Shown: in pieces, positions 17,271 through 26,399 of the stretch
How the letters are laid out: the number at the start of each line of letters is the position of its first letter
Numbering within the stretch: the first letter of the stretch is position 1
NCBI RefSeq assembly: GCF_000938255.1
Contig: NZ_JYMR01000049.1
Location: 62,001-126,000 of the forward strand
Direction of reading: 5' to 3'
Source of the DNA: Bradyrhizobium sp. LTSP849
Lineage (GTDB): Bacteria > Pseudomonadota > Alphaproteobacteria > Rhizobiales > Xanthobacteraceae
Length of the DNA stretch: 64,000 nucleotides
Translations under genes and position numbers: made by a program
Notes under the pieces: generated by a model
The model's input: only the letters and a program-made list of their open reading frames with translations
Told to the model about the DNA's origin: nothing
The model's database searches: none

Positions 17271-18281
17271 TTAGGGACGCCGCATGTGAGCTCCGCAGGA
17301 GTCCCTGACAATGAGCGAGGTCTGAAGCCGCGTCGTGGTCGGCGGCTTGTCCGGATCCTTGATGCGCTCGAGCAGCAAATTGGCCGCGACCCGACCGATA
17401 TCAAGGCAGGGCTGCGCAATGACCGTCAGCCGCGGCTCGAAGCTGTCGGCCCAATCGAAATCATCGAATCCGACAAGCGCGACGTCGCGCGGCACCGCGA
17501 ACCCGCCGCGACGCAGGCCCCGCATCACCCCGATGGTCGCGAGGTTATTGCCTGCGAGAATGGCCGTCGGCGCTTGCCCTAGCTGCATCAGACCATCGGT
17601 TGAGTCCGCAGCCGAGTCGATGTCGATCGAGCCGGGCGCGATCAGATCATCGTCGGCGTCGATTCCGTGCCGGATGACCGCCGAACGGTAGCCGGCTATT
17701 CGTTCGAGGGTCGTTGCGAAGCCCGGTTGGCCCGGCACCATTCCAATCCGCCGGTGCCCCAAACCGACGAGATGGTCGACGAGCCGCTCGACCGATTCCG
17801 CATTGTATACGCCGACCTGATCGAATTCCTGAGACACGAGACGGTCGACGAGCACCGCCGGTATCTTGTTTTCCCGGAGATAGGTGACGGCGCGCTCGCT
17901 GGACGTCGTCGACGGTGCGAGGATGATGCCGTCGACTCGGTGTTGATGCAGGGCCTGCACGACTTGCAGTTCCCGTTCCGGGATGTCGTGGGTGTCGGCA
18001 AGGAAGATCGTCATGTCGAGTGCCGCGCATTCGGATTCGACGGCCCGGATAATGTCGCTGAAATAGGGGTTCGATACGGTTGAGATGGCGATGCCAACGC
18101 TATTGGTCGAGGCGCGGGCGAGCGAGCGGGCGAGCGAATTGGGTGTGTAGCCCGTTGCCGCGATCGCATCGCGCACCGCCTTTTCGGTTTCCGGCCGAAC
18201 AAAGCGTGTCCCGTTCAGGACGTGACTGACGGTGGAAAGCGAGACACCGGCGATCCGGGCGACATCGGCGATAGTGGCCAT
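17271..18281 (-). CDS. LacI-family transcriptional regulator of the carbohydrate locus
   Basis: A 336-residue repressor-type protein. The N-terminal helix-turn-helix and hinge are clear: TIADVARIAGVSLSTVSHVLNG, then GYTPNSLARSLA. From ~60 a periplasmic-binding-like effector domain follows (VGIAISTVSNPYFSDIIRAVE, DGIILAPS, GFDDFDWAD near the end). It is the last gene of a minus-strand cluster, 138 nt after the ABC ATPase gene, and is the obvious candidate to bind the palindrome at 23000-23019. Effector is probably a sugar or sugar phosphate related to the transported substrate. Whether it also controls the divergent xylulokinase arm is inference. Confidence 0.9.
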   Translation of the reverse strand: MATIADVARIAGVSLSTVSHVLNGTRFVRPETEKAVRDAIAATGYTPNSLARSLARASTNSVGIAISTVSNPYFSDIIRAVESECAALDMTIFLADTHDIPERELQVVQALHQHRVDGIILAPSTTSSERAVTYLRENKIPAVLVDRLVSQEFDQVGVYNAESVERLVDHLVGLGHRRIGMVPGQPGFATTLERIAGYRSAVIRHGIDADDDLIAPGSIDIDSAADSTDGLMQLGQAPTAILAGNNLATIGVMRGLRRGGFAVPRDVALVGFDDFDWADSFEPRLTVIAQPCLDIGRVAANLLLERIKDPDKPPTTTRLQTSLIVRDSCGAHMRRP

Positions 18282-18419
18282 TTTAAAACAACCTTGAAAC
18301 GTCCAATCAGGGACGAGGCCCGTTAATATTTGCGGTGCGAGAACACGATGCGAGAAAATCCGCAGCGGCTTTCAGGAAAGATCGTGCTCGGACAAAGAGA
18401 TCTGGTCATTGATCCGATT

Positions 18420-19535
18420 TCACGTGATTCCACTGTATTGTGACACCAGGCTCAAGTTTACTCCGGTGTTGACGTCGAAGAAGTGAGCGCGGTCCATATC
18501 GATCCGGAATCGACGAGATTCTCCCGCATGCGCGTCCTCTTCGGGATGAACCCGGGCGATGGCGCGGAAGCTGCCCTCAGCGAGATCGAGAAGTGTCTCG
18601 TTGCCGAGGTGTTGGCTCACGTCGATTCGAAAGGCAATTGTTCCAGGCTCGGGTGCGTCGCGCGGTTGGAGTATGAGGTGCTCCGGCCGGACGCCGAGGG
18701 TGATCCGGCTCTGTCCCGCGGCTCGAAGCGTGCACCGCTGGGCCTCGGGAAGCTCGAGACGGATTGCGGTGTCCGGACGAACAAGCGCGGCGCCGTCGAA
18801 CACGAATTCCAGGAAGTTCATCGACGGCGAGCCAATGAAGCCCGCGACGAATTTGTTTGCTGGCCGGCGATACACCTCGAGCGGCGGTGCGGCCTGCTGG
18901 ATGATGCCATCCTTCATCACGACAATGCGCGTGCCCATGGTCATGGCTTCGGACTGATCGTGGGTGACGTAGATGGTGGTGATGCCGAGCTCGTGATGCA
19001 TCTTGGTCAGGAAGGATCGCGCCTCGACGCGCAGCTTGGCGTCGAGATTGGAGAGCGGTTCGTCCATCAGGAACACGCCTGGACGGCGCACCAGCGCGCG
19101 CGCGAGGGCGACGCGCTGGCGTTGACCGCCGGACAGCGCGCGGGGCAGGCGGTCGAGGTAGGGCGAGATCTGCAGCCGTTCGGCAACGTCGGCGACGATG
19201 TGTTCCATCTTTTGCGCCGGTGTGCGGCGGATGCGGAGCCCGAAATTGACGTTGTCGCGGACCGTCATGTGCGGAAACAGCGCGTAGGACTGGAACACCA
19301 TCGCGATGTCGCGAGCCTTGGCGGGCAGGTGCGTCACGTCGCGGCCGCCGATACGAAGCGTGCCGTCGGAGATCGACTCCAGACCGGCGATCATCTGCAA
19401 AGTCGTCGTCTTTCCGCAACCGGACGGCCCGACCAGAACGATGAACTCTCCGTCAGCGATCTCGAGATCGAGATTCGGCACGACGACATGCGCGCCATAG
19501 CGCTTGACGATGTTTGCGAGCGATACGTGAGCCAT
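18420..19535 (-). CDS. CUT1 carbohydrate ABC transporter ATPase (UgpC/MalK-like)
   Basis: A 371-residue ATP-binding subunit. Walker A GPSGCGKTT (~38), Q-loop in MVFQSYALFPHM, signature LSGGQRQRVALARAL (~134), Walker B VFLMDEPLSNLD (~155) and switch His in YVTHDQSEA are all intact. The C-terminal ~130 residues form the TOBE/regulatory extension found in MalK and UgpC ATPases. It energises the two adjacent permeases (19572-21357). It lies 36 nt downstream of the second permease, so it is in the same operon. The sugar is not determinable; related systems take sn-glycerol-3-phosphate, polyols or oligosaccharides. Confidence 0.92.
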   Translation of the reverse strand: MAHVSLANIVKRYGAHVVVPNLDLEIADGEFIVLVGPSGCGKTTTLQMIAGLESISDGTLRIGGRDVTHLPAKARDIAMVFQSYALFPHMTVRDNVNFGLRIRRTPAQKMEHIVADVAERLQISPYLDRLPRALSGGQRQRVALARALVRRPGVFLMDEPLSNLDAKLRVEARSFLTKMHHELGITTIYVTHDQSEAMTMGTRIVVMKDGIIQQAAPPLEVYRRPANKFVAGFIGSPSMNFLEFVFDGAALVRPDTAIRLELPEAQRCTLRAAGQSRITLGVRPEHLILQPRDAPEPGTIAFRIDVSQHLGNETLLDLAEGSFRAIARVHPEEDAHAGESRRFRIDMDRAHFFDVNTGVNLSLVSQYSGIT

Positions 19536-19571
19536 CGATGAACAGCCTTCGGCTTTCGGAGGAATGCGGGA

Positions 19572-20441
19572 CTAGCCTTTGGTGGCGCCAGCGAAGTTGC
19601 CCTCGGAGATCTTGCGATAAGTCAGTATGAAAAGGATCACGATCGGGATCTGCGAAATCACGAGGCCGGCCGCCGGCAGATTGAATACCGACATGTAGCG
19701 GTCGGAGTTCAGCTTGAGCATGCCGACGGTCACCGGGAAATTCGCCTCGGAATTGAGCAGGACGAGGCCGAACACGAACTCTTTCCAGATCGCGATGAAG
19801 TTGAGGGTAAACCCGACCAGGATTCCCGGCACCGAAAGCGGCAGAATGATCCGCCAAAACACCTGGAAGTCGGACGCGCCTTCGAGGTAGGCCGCCTTTT
19901 CGATGTCGCGCGGGATCGTTGTCATGAAGCCGCGCAGGATCAGGATCTGCGCCGGCATGCCGTAGGCTGCGTGGACGACGATCAAGCCGAGACGGGTGTC
20001 GAGAAGATTGAGCGAGCGCAGCGTGTCGTAGAGCGGAATGATCACGGTCTGCTGCGGTAGCATCAGGCCCGTCAGGATGATGCCGAAGATCAGCTTCTTG
20101 CCGGGGACGTCAAGCCGCGACAGGGTGAAGGCAGGGACGAGCGCCAGGATCACGGCGAGTGCGGAGCCGGCCGTCGCATAGAGAAACGAGTTTGCCATCA
20201 GCGGTCCGAAGCCGAGTGCGAACCAGACCTTGAGATAGGGCTCGAAGGTCAGGTGGGACGGCAGCGCGAACGGACCGGCGAGGAAGTCATTGTTCGACTT
20301 GACTGAGGTCAGCACGACGAGCAGCACCGGGCCGAGCCAGATCAGCATCAGCGTCGCCAGCAGCGTGAAGCCGACTAGGCGTCCGGTGAAGCCCAGCAGC
20401 GCCCGGCGGCTGTCGGCGAAATTGAAGATGGCGTCAGACAT
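19572..20441 (-). CDS. CUT1 carbohydrate ABC transporter permease (MalG-like)
   Basis: A 289-residue inner-membrane permease with six hydrophobic segments. The cytoplasmic EAA loop reads EKAAYLEGASDFQVFWRIILPLSVPGI, which contacts the ATPase. The placement of the loop near the C-terminus and the IWKEFVFGLVLL helix are typical of the MalG/UgpE partner. Its start overlaps the stop of the upstream permease by 8 nt, indicating translational coupling. It forms a heterodimer with the 20434-21357 product. Confidence 0.91.
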   Translation of the reverse strand: MSDAIFNFADSRRALLGFTGRLVGFTLLATLMLIWLGPVLLVVLTSVKSNNDFLAGPFALPSHLTFEPYLKVWFALGFGPLMANSFLYATAGSALAVILALVPAFTLSRLDVPGKKLIFGIILTGLMLPQQTVIIPLYDTLRSLNLLDTRLGLIVVHAAYGMPAQILILRGFMTTIPRDIEKAAYLEGASDFQVFWRIILPLSVPGILVGFTLNFIAIWKEFVFGLVLLNSEANFPVTVGMLKLNSDRYMSVFNLPAAGLVISQIPIVILFILTYRKISEGNFAGATKG

Positions 20442-21357
20442 CGAAGGCTCCCCTCATCAGGGTGCGGGTCACGACGGCAGCAAGGCCGACCGAGACGGCC
20501 AGAATGGCGACCGACAGTGCTGCGCCGTAGCCGAACCGGCCGTTCCAGAAGCTTTCGAGATAGACGAGGTAGCCCAGCACGTTGGTGGTGCCGAACGGGG
20601 CGCCCTTGGTCATCACGGCAATGAGGTCGAAGGCACGGAGCGATTCGAAGATCGTCAGCATGACGACGACCGCAGTGACCGGTCGAAGCTGGGGTAGCGC
20701 GATCTGGACCAGCATGCGCGGGTGACCGGCACCCTCGATCCGGGCGGCGTCGAACGTGTCCTTTGGGACATCGCCGAGACCGGCAAAATAGAAGATCATC
20801 GGCATGCCCGTGAAGGCCCAGCCGGAGACCACGGTCAGCGTATAGAGCGCGACGCGGTAGTCGCCGAACCACTCCATGACCAGTCCGCCGAGGCCGATCG
20901 ACTGCAGCAGCGTGTCGAAGGCGCCGAACAGCGGATTGAGGATGAGCAGGAACATCAGGCCGACCGATATCAACGACATGGTGACCGGGAAGAACATCAC
21001 GGTGCGAACCAGCGTCGGAAACGGCAGGATGCGGGCGCGGAGACTGTAAGCAATGACGAGGCCGAGGCAGACGGGAAACACCAGCGTCACTGCGAGCCAC
21101 TTCAGATTGTTGAACAGGGCCGTATAGAAGTAGCGGTCCTGCAGCATGTACTCGTAGTTCGCGAGGCCGACGAATGTCTTGGTCGGCGTCATGCCGTTCC
21201 ATTCATAAAGGCTGAGAACGACGGTGTAGGCGATCGGATAGCCGACGAAGACCGCGAAGACCGCGAGCGGCATCACGATGCCGAAGATCGTCGCAAGCAC
21301 ATGGGCGCGAGCAAATTCGAACAGGCTCGGCTGCTTCGCTTGCAAGAGCTCGGACAT
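20434..21357 (-). CDS. CUT1 carbohydrate ABC transporter permease (MalF/UgpA-like)
   Basis: A 307-residue permease with six predicted membrane helices and the EAA loop DTFDAARIEGAGHPRMLVQIALPQLRP near residue 220. The ATG at 21357 is preceded by GAGG and opens with a short polar N-terminus before helix 1; a 43-residue longer frame has no membrane or signal character and was discarded. It pairs with the adjacent MalG-like permease and follows the binding-protein gene after 150 nt. Confidence 0.9.
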   Translation of the reverse strand: MSELLQAKQPSLFEFARAHVLATIFGIVMPLAVFAVFVGYPIAYTVVLSLYEWNGMTPTKTFVGLANYEYMLQDRYFYTALFNNLKWLAVTLVFPVCLGLVIAYSLRARILPFPTLVRTVMFFPVTMSLISVGLMFLLILNPLFGAFDTLLQSIGLGGLVMEWFGDYRVALYTLTVVSGWAFTGMPMIFYFAGLGDVPKDTFDAARIEGAGHPRMLVQIALPQLRPVTAVVVMLTIFESLRAFDLIAVMTKGAPFGTTNVLGYLVYLESFWNGRFGYGAALSVAILAVSVGLAAVVTRTLMRGAFDV

Positions 21358-21507
21358 TGTTGGGGCAACCTCGATCAGAGATGGTGGCAAGTCGGCGATG
21401 GTGCTTTGAAGGAGAACGCCGCGAGGAGAGAGAGTTTCCTCGCGGCGTCCAAGGCGGCGGTGCCGGCCAGGGACGCTCGCCGCCAAGAGAGGATCAGAAA
21501 GGCGGGA

Positions 21508-22806
21508 TCAGATTTTTCCCCGCGTACGGATGGCTTCCTGTTCCGTGGTCTTCATCGCCTCCTCAGGCGTGACCGCACCGGCGAGGACGCCCTGAACCGC
21601 ATCGAGGAACCTGTCGGAAATCGCAGGCGGGGTCGCATGGTCGACATGCATGAAGGTGAACGAGCCGGCATTGGCCATGTCTTTGCCGAGCCGCTGCTCC
21701 ATCTCGCTGAGGCCCGACAGATCCGCTTCGGTCGAAGACGGGAACGGCTTGTCGATCACGAGTTTCTCCGTCATGGCCTGCTTGGAGATCATCCAGTCGA
21801 CGAACTCGGCCGCCTCGTCCTTATGCTGGCTCTTGGCGTGGATCATGATCGTGTCTTCCGCGAACACCGACATGACCGGCTTGTGTCCGTCGAAGGGCGG
21901 CATTGGGAAGTAGTCCATCGGGACGACGCAGCATTTCGCGTTCTCGCCACGGAAGCGGCCGAGATTGAACGAGCCCTGGTACCAATGCAAAGCCTTGCCT
22001 TGGCTCCACGGGACCATCGCCGGGCCGACGTCGATCGAATTGAACGACGGCTCGAAATAGCCCTTCTTGGAGAGGTCGGCCATGATCTGGGTGGTTTCGA
22101 CAGCGCGCGGATCAGTCCATGGAATCTTGTTGCTGACCAGGCCGTCATAGGTGTCGAGACCGAACTTGTTGACCAGGATTGCGGACCACATGAACTGTGA
22201 TGGCCACTTCTTCTGGTGCGCCAGCATGAATGGCCACAGGCCTGCCTTCTTGCCGGCTTCGGCGTTGGCCATCAGTTCGTCCCAGGTCTTCGGGACCTTG
22301 AGGCCGAGCTTCTCGTAGAGGTCCTTGCGATACCAAACGACCGACGCGCCGACCTCGGTCGGAACGAAGTATTTCTTGTCGCCGAAAGTGGCGAGTGACA
22401 CACCGGCCGGGACCAGGACCTTCTCCCAGCCGTACTTCTGGTAGTAGGGGGTCAAGTCCGCCGCGAAGCCGTTCTTGATGACCTCCGCGGCGCGACCACC
22501 TTCCCAGGAATAGAAGATATCGGGCGGATTGCTGGAGGCGATCTCGATCGTCTGCTTGGTCTTGTAGGTCTCGCCGTCGACGCTGGCGCCGGTCACGTGG
22601 ACCCGCGCGCCATTCTTCTTGTTCCACTCATCGATCAGATAGTTCGCGTAGATTTCCGACGATGGCCATGGCGCGCGATAGAAGTAACGAAGTTCGATCG
22701 GGGCGGCCGAGGCTGGCGCGTAGGCGGCACAAATCGCAGAGATGGCACTCGCTGCAAAGGTCGCCGCGAGAAGCATGCGGCGGTTCAGGGGCTGATTGAA
22801 CGACAT
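21508..22806 (-). CDS. Periplasmic carbohydrate-binding protein of a CUT1 ABC transporter
   Basis: A 432-residue extracellular solute-binding protein (family 1). It has an Arg-Arg-containing signal peptide (NRRMLLAATFAASAISAICAAYAPASA) with cleavage likely after ASA, then IELRYFYRAPWPSSEIYANYLIDEWNKK and the family features SSNPPDIFYSWEGG and VGASVVWYRKDLYEKLGLKVPKTWDELMA. An AGGAGG ribosome site precedes the ATG. It is first in the minus-strand operon with two permeases, ATPase and LacI regulator, and starts ~195 nt from the LacI-type palindrome. Several Trp residues in the presumed cleft suit sugar stacking. The ligand is unknown. Confidence 0.9.
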   Translation of the reverse strand: MSFNQPLNRRMLLAATFAASAISAICAAYAPASAAPIELRYFYRAPWPSSEIYANYLIDEWNKKNGARVHVTGASVDGETYKTKQTIEIASSNPPDIFYSWEGGRAAEVIKNGFAADLTPYYQKYGWEKVLVPAGVSLATFGDKKYFVPTEVGASVVWYRKDLYEKLGLKVPKTWDELMANAEAGKKAGLWPFMLAHQKKWPSQFMWSAILVNKFGLDTYDGLVSNKIPWTDPRAVETTQIMADLSKKGYFEPSFNSIDVGPAMVPWSQGKALHWYQGSFNLGRFRGENAKCCVVPMDYFPMPPFDGHKPVMSVFAEDTIMIHAKSQHKDEAAEFVDWMISKQAMTEKLVIDKPFPSSTEADLSGLSEMEQRLGKDMANAGSFTFMHVDHATPPAISDRFLDAVQGVLAGAVTPEEAMKTTEQEAIRTRGKI

Positions 22807-23301
22807 GATTTTCTCGTCCTCCTAGGCACGCCATCCCGTCTCTCGGCCCGGGCGGATCCCTGGTCGAGCGGTGCGAGGCGTGAACGTCTTCCTCCATTTC
22901 GTGTCCGCATGACCTGCGGAAGCGTGAGCCAGGGCGCAGCGGTTTCTTTTTGAGCTGAAACTCGCAACCCCGCCTGGCACACGAATGGTAATTTCATCGA
23001 AGCGCTTGCGCAAGCGCTTTCTTTGCGGAAATTGTCTTCTACTGTCAGCTGCGGTTTGTCGCCCTCGTGATTCTGACCGGCGAGCGATGGGCGCGAGGAG
23101 GGCTGCTTATTTCCCGAAATTTGTCGAACTCTGCGGACCTTCGGTATCTGGCAAATCAAGCTCGATCCACTCCGGCATGACGCGCTCGGCGTTTCATTCG
23201 CTTCCTGTGCTAGTGCTTGATCCAGAATTGAGCGCTCGTAGATTGAACGCGATCCGCGTTGCGTCTGTCGTGGCCGCAGCACATTGGAAGCCTCATCCGT
23301 C
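22807..23301. other. Divergent intergenic control region between binding-protein gene and xylulokinase
   Basis: About 495 nt with no credible gene. The small frames here are short, Arg/Ser-rich and overlap on several frames. It contains the 20-bp palindrome at 23000-23019 and must carry promoters for both divergent arms, although I could not fix -10/-35 pairs by eye. Confidence 0.6.
23000..23019. promoter_or_regulatory. Tandem LacI-family operator palindrome
   Basis: The 20 bp aagcgcttgcgcaagcgctt form a perfect palindrome. It contains two copies of AAGCGCTT, each matching the AAnCGnTT core bound by LacI-family proteins, with centres 12 bp apart. It lies between the divergent CUT1 and xylulokinase/CUT2 arms, with the LacI gene in the first arm. 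The sequence features are direct; the protein that binds is inferred. Confidence 0.78.
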
Positions 23302-24747
23302 ATGTATCTCGGTATCGATCTCGGCACCTCGGCAGTCAAGACTGTGCTCGTCGATGGCGCCCAGCGCGTGATTGCAAGCGAGAGCCGGGCGTTGACGATC
23401 GCCTCGCCGCTATCAGGCTATTTCGAGCAGGATCCCGCGCAGTGGATCGATGCGACGTTTGCCACGCTGGACGCCTTGAAGGCGACGCATGCCAGGGAGT
23501 TGGCGGCGGTCGAAGGCATCGGACTGTCGGGCCAGATGCATGGCGCCACGCTGCTCGACGCGAGCGACACGCCGTTGCGGCCTTGCATCCTCTGGAACGA
23601 CGGACGGTCCGCCGCGGAGTGCCGTGTCCTGGAGCAACGCTGGCCCGCCTTGCGTGCGACGACGGGCAACAAGGCGATGCCCGGATTCACGGCGCCCAAG
23701 CTGCTCTGGATCGCGACGCACGAGCCTGAGATTTTTGCGGCCACGAAACGCGTCCTGCTTCCGAAGGCGTATCTGCGCCTGGTCTTGACGGGCGAAGCGA
23801 TCGAGGATGTCTCGGACGCATCGGGATCGCTGTGGCTCGACGCCGAGCGCCGGGACTGGTCGGATGCGGCCCTGGCCGCGACCGGTCTGTCGCGCGCGCA
23901 CATGCCGCGCCTGGTCGAGGGTTGTTCGCCCTCGGCCACATTGCGCAGCGAACTCGCGCAGCGCTGGGGCATGATCAGGCGGCCGATGATCGCGGGCGGC
24001 GCCGGTGACAATCCGGCGGGCGCCATCGGCATCGGCGCGATCAGGCCTGGAACCGCGTTCATCTCGCTGGGAACCTCGGGTGCCCTGCTGGCGCCGACAA
24101 GCCACATTGCCGCCAACCCTGATCGCGTGGTCCACACCTTCTGTCACGCGATCCCGGCCATGTGGATTCAAGCCGGCGCGATCCTCTCGGCGGCCTCTTG
24201 CCTCGCCTGGGTTGCGCGCCTGTTCGGAGTTGCCGAGGCCGAATTGCTGGCGCCGCTGGGATCGCGCCCGCAGGCGCCGTCTCCCGTGAGCTTCCTGCCT
24301 TATCTTGCGGGTGAGCGGACGCCGCACGACGACCCCGTCGTGCGCGGCATGCTCGATGGTTTGAGCCATAGCACTGACCGCGGAGCGATCGTGCAGGCCG
24401 TGCTCGAGGGCGTCGCCTTCGCGCTCGCGGATTGCCGCGATGCGCTCGCCGATGCCGGCATTGCGGTCGCGGAAGCCGATGTGATCGGCGGCGGTTCACG
24501 GTCCCGGTTCTGGCTGTCGGTGCTGGCCAACGTTCTCAATGTTCCGATCCATCGCTTTGCCGAAGGTGAAACCGGCGCGGCGTTTGGTGCGGCGAGATTG
24601 GGGCGGCTTGCTGTCACGAGCGAGGCAATCGACGCCGTCTGCACGCGGCCGCAACGCATCGAGACATTCGAACCTGATCGCGTGCTCGTCGATGCCTATG
24701 CCGAGCGGCTTCCCGCGTGGCGCGAGCTGTATCGGCCGCGCCACTAG
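23302..24747 (+). CDS. xylB: Xylulokinase (FGGY carbohydrate kinase)
   Basis: A 481-residue kinase that by family phosphorylates D-xylulose to xylulose 5-phosphate for the pentose phosphate pathway. It starts with the phosphate-binding strand YLGIDLGTSAVKTVLVD and has the xylulokinase-type SGQMHGATLLD with the substrate-binding Met-His pair (~78), LRPCILWNDGR, the catalytic GAGDNPAGAIGIG, the second ATP motif ISLGTSGAL and the adenosine motif VIGGGSRSRFW. The ATG at 23302 has GGAAG upstream. It leads a plus-strand cluster with a CUT2 importer and diverges from the CUT1 operon. No isomerase or dehydrogenase that would make xylulose is present nearby, so the source sugar (xylose, xylitol, arabitol) is open. 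Confidence 0.9.
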   Translation: MYLGIDLGTSAVKTVLVDGAQRVIASESRALTIASPLSGYFEQDPAQWIDATFATLDALKATHARELAAVEGIGLSGQMHGATLLDASDTPLRPCILWNDGRSAAECRVLEQRWPALRATTGNKAMPGFTAPKLLWIATHEPEIFAATKRVLLPKAYLRLVLTGEAIEDVSDASGSLWLDAERRDWSDAALAATGLSRAHMPRLVEGCSPSATLRSELAQRWGMIRRPMIAGGAGDNPAGAIGIGAIRPGTAFISLGTSGALLAPTSHIAANPDRVVHTFCHAIPAMWIQAGAILSAASCLAWVARLFGVAEAELLAPLGSRPQAPSPVSFLPYLAGERTPHDDPVVRGMLDGLSHSTDRGAIVQAVLEGVAFALADCRDALADAGIAVAEADVIGGGSRSRFWLSVLANVLNVPIHRFAEGETGAAFGAARLGRLAVTSEAIDAVCTRPQRIETFEPDRVLVDAYAERLPAWRELYRPRH

Positions 24748-24875
24748 CATCGCTTCGATTTCGCATTCCCCTCTGTTCGGTATTGCCGTGTGCCGCGGCC
24801 TTTTGTTTAATGCGCGAACCGCGCTGGCAAGAAACGAGACGCGGGTAGGAAACGCGTTGTGCGCCGGGAGGCACG

Positions 24876-26399
24876 ATGAACGATCCGATCCTCGAGATGC
24901 GTGGGGTCTCAAAATCCTTCTTCGGCATCAAGGCGCTGCGTACCGTCGATCTCACCGTCTATGCCGGTGAAATCCATGCGCTGATGGGTGAGAACGGCGC
25001 CGGCAAATCAACCCTGATGAAAATTTTGTCTGGCGCCTACAGGCCGGACCCCGGCGGGGAGATCCGCATCGAGGGCAAGCCGGTGCGCATCGAAGGCCCG
25101 CTCGGCGGCCGTGCCGCCGGCATCTCGATCATCTATCAGGAACTGTCTTTGGCTCCCAATCTGAGCGTTGCGGAGAATATTTATCTCGGCCGCGAGGTCT
25201 CTCGTTCAGGATTTTTGGCGCGCGGCGCCATGCGGGTCGGCGTTGGCCCGATCCTGGAGCGGCTGGGCGCGGACTTCTTGCCGTCGACGTTGGTGGCGCA
25301 TCTCTCCATGGGGCAGCGCCAGCTCGTCGAGATCGCGCGTGCGCTGCACGTGCGTTCAAAAATCCTGATCATGGACGAGCCGACCACCGCGCTGTCGGCC
25401 GGCGAGAGCGAGCGGCTGTTTGCGCTGATCCGTCAGCTCCGCGCCGAGGGGCTCGCCATCATCTACATCTCGCACCGCATGGACGAGGTCTATGCGCTCG
25501 GTGACCGCGTCACCGTGCTGCGCGACGGCCGTCTGGTCGGCTCGCTCGACAAGCAGGATATCCGCGCCGACACCATCGTCCGCCTGATGGTCGGCCGCGA
25601 CGTCTCCTCCTTCTACAAGAAGGATCACGATCCCGAGGCCGGGAAGGGGCACCCCGTGCTCACCGCAATCGACATGGCCGACGGGCAGCGCGTCAAGGGC
25701 TGCTCGCTCACCGTGCATGCGGGCGAAGTGGTAGGGCTTGCCGGCCTGATCGGCGCCGGCCGCACCGAGCTTGCGCATCTCATCATCGGTGCGGCGCCGA
25801 GAATTTCGGGCTGTCTCGAACTTGAAGGCCGCCCGATCGACATCCGTACCCCCGGCGAGGCACTCGAGGCCGGCATCGCCTATCTGACGGAGGACAGGAA
25901 GGCGCTCGGCCTGTTCCTCGACATGTCATGTCTGGACAACATCAATCTCGCGGTGCTCGGGCGCGATGCGAAGCTTGGCTGGTTCCTGGATCGCGACAAG
26001 GCGCGCGAACGCGCCGACAGGGCTTTCGTTGGATTGAGCATCCGCGCCGCCAATGTCGGGGTCCCGGCCGGCGGCCTGTCCGGCGGCAACCAGCAGAAGG
26101 TGCTCCTGTCGCGGCTTCTCGCCATTGTGCCCAAGGTCTTGATCCTCGACGAGCCGACGCGCGGCGTCGACGTCGGCGCCAAGTCGGAGATCTATTCGAT
26201 CATCGACAATCTTGCGAAGGCCGGCACCGCGATCCTCGTCATCTCATCCGATCTGCCCGAGATCATCGGCATCTGCGACCGCGTCATCGTGATGCGGTCG
26301 GGACTCGTTGCGGGGGAGGTCAGGCGAACCGAGACGGCGCCGCTGAATCAGGAGGACATCATGGCCTTTGCGACGGGGATGGAGCATCTCGATGCCTGA
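24876..26399 (+). CDS. CUT2 sugar ABC transporter ATPase with two nucleotide-binding domains (RbsA/XylG-like)
   Basis: A 507-residue duplicated ATPase. The first half has Walker A GENGAGKSTLMKIL, signature LSMGQRQLVEIARAL and Walker B ILIMDEPTTAL. The second half has a degenerate Walker A (GLIGAGRTELAHLI, Arg for Lys), signature LSGGNQQKVLLSRLL and ILDEPTRGVDVG. Loss of the canonical second P-loop Lys is normal for RbsA-type proteins. Its stop overlaps the permease start by 8 nt. Downstream of xylulokinase by 128 nt. Confidence 0.92.
   Translation: MNDPILEMRGVSKSFFGIKALRTVDLTVYAGEIHALMGENGAGKSTLMKILSGAYRPDPGGEIRIEGKPVRIEGPLGGRAAGISIIYQELSLAPNLSVAENIYLGREVSRSGFLARGAMRVGVGPILERLGADFLPSTLVAHLSMGQRQLVEIARALHVRSKILIMDEPTTALSAGESERLFALIRQLRAEGLAIIYISHRMDEVYALGDRVTVLRDGRLVGSLDKQDIRADTIVRLMVGRDVSSFYKKDHDPEAGKGHPVLTAIDMADGQRVKGCSLTVHAGEVVGLAGLIGAGRTELAHLIIGAAPRISGCLELEGRPIDIRTPGEALEAGIAYLTEDRKALGLFLDMSCLDNINLAVLGRDAKLGWFLDRDKARERADRAFVGLSIRAANVGVPAGGLSGGNQQKVLLSRLLAIVPKVLILDEPTRGVDVGAKSEIYSIIDNLAKAGTAILVISSDLPEIIGICDRVIVMRSGLVAGEVRRTETAPLNQEDIMAFATGMEHLDA

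Noticed and set aside
20722..22200. A 492-residue plus-strand frame across the permease and binding-protein genes
   Set aside because: Antisense of two well-supported ABC genes; composition typical of a shadow frame.
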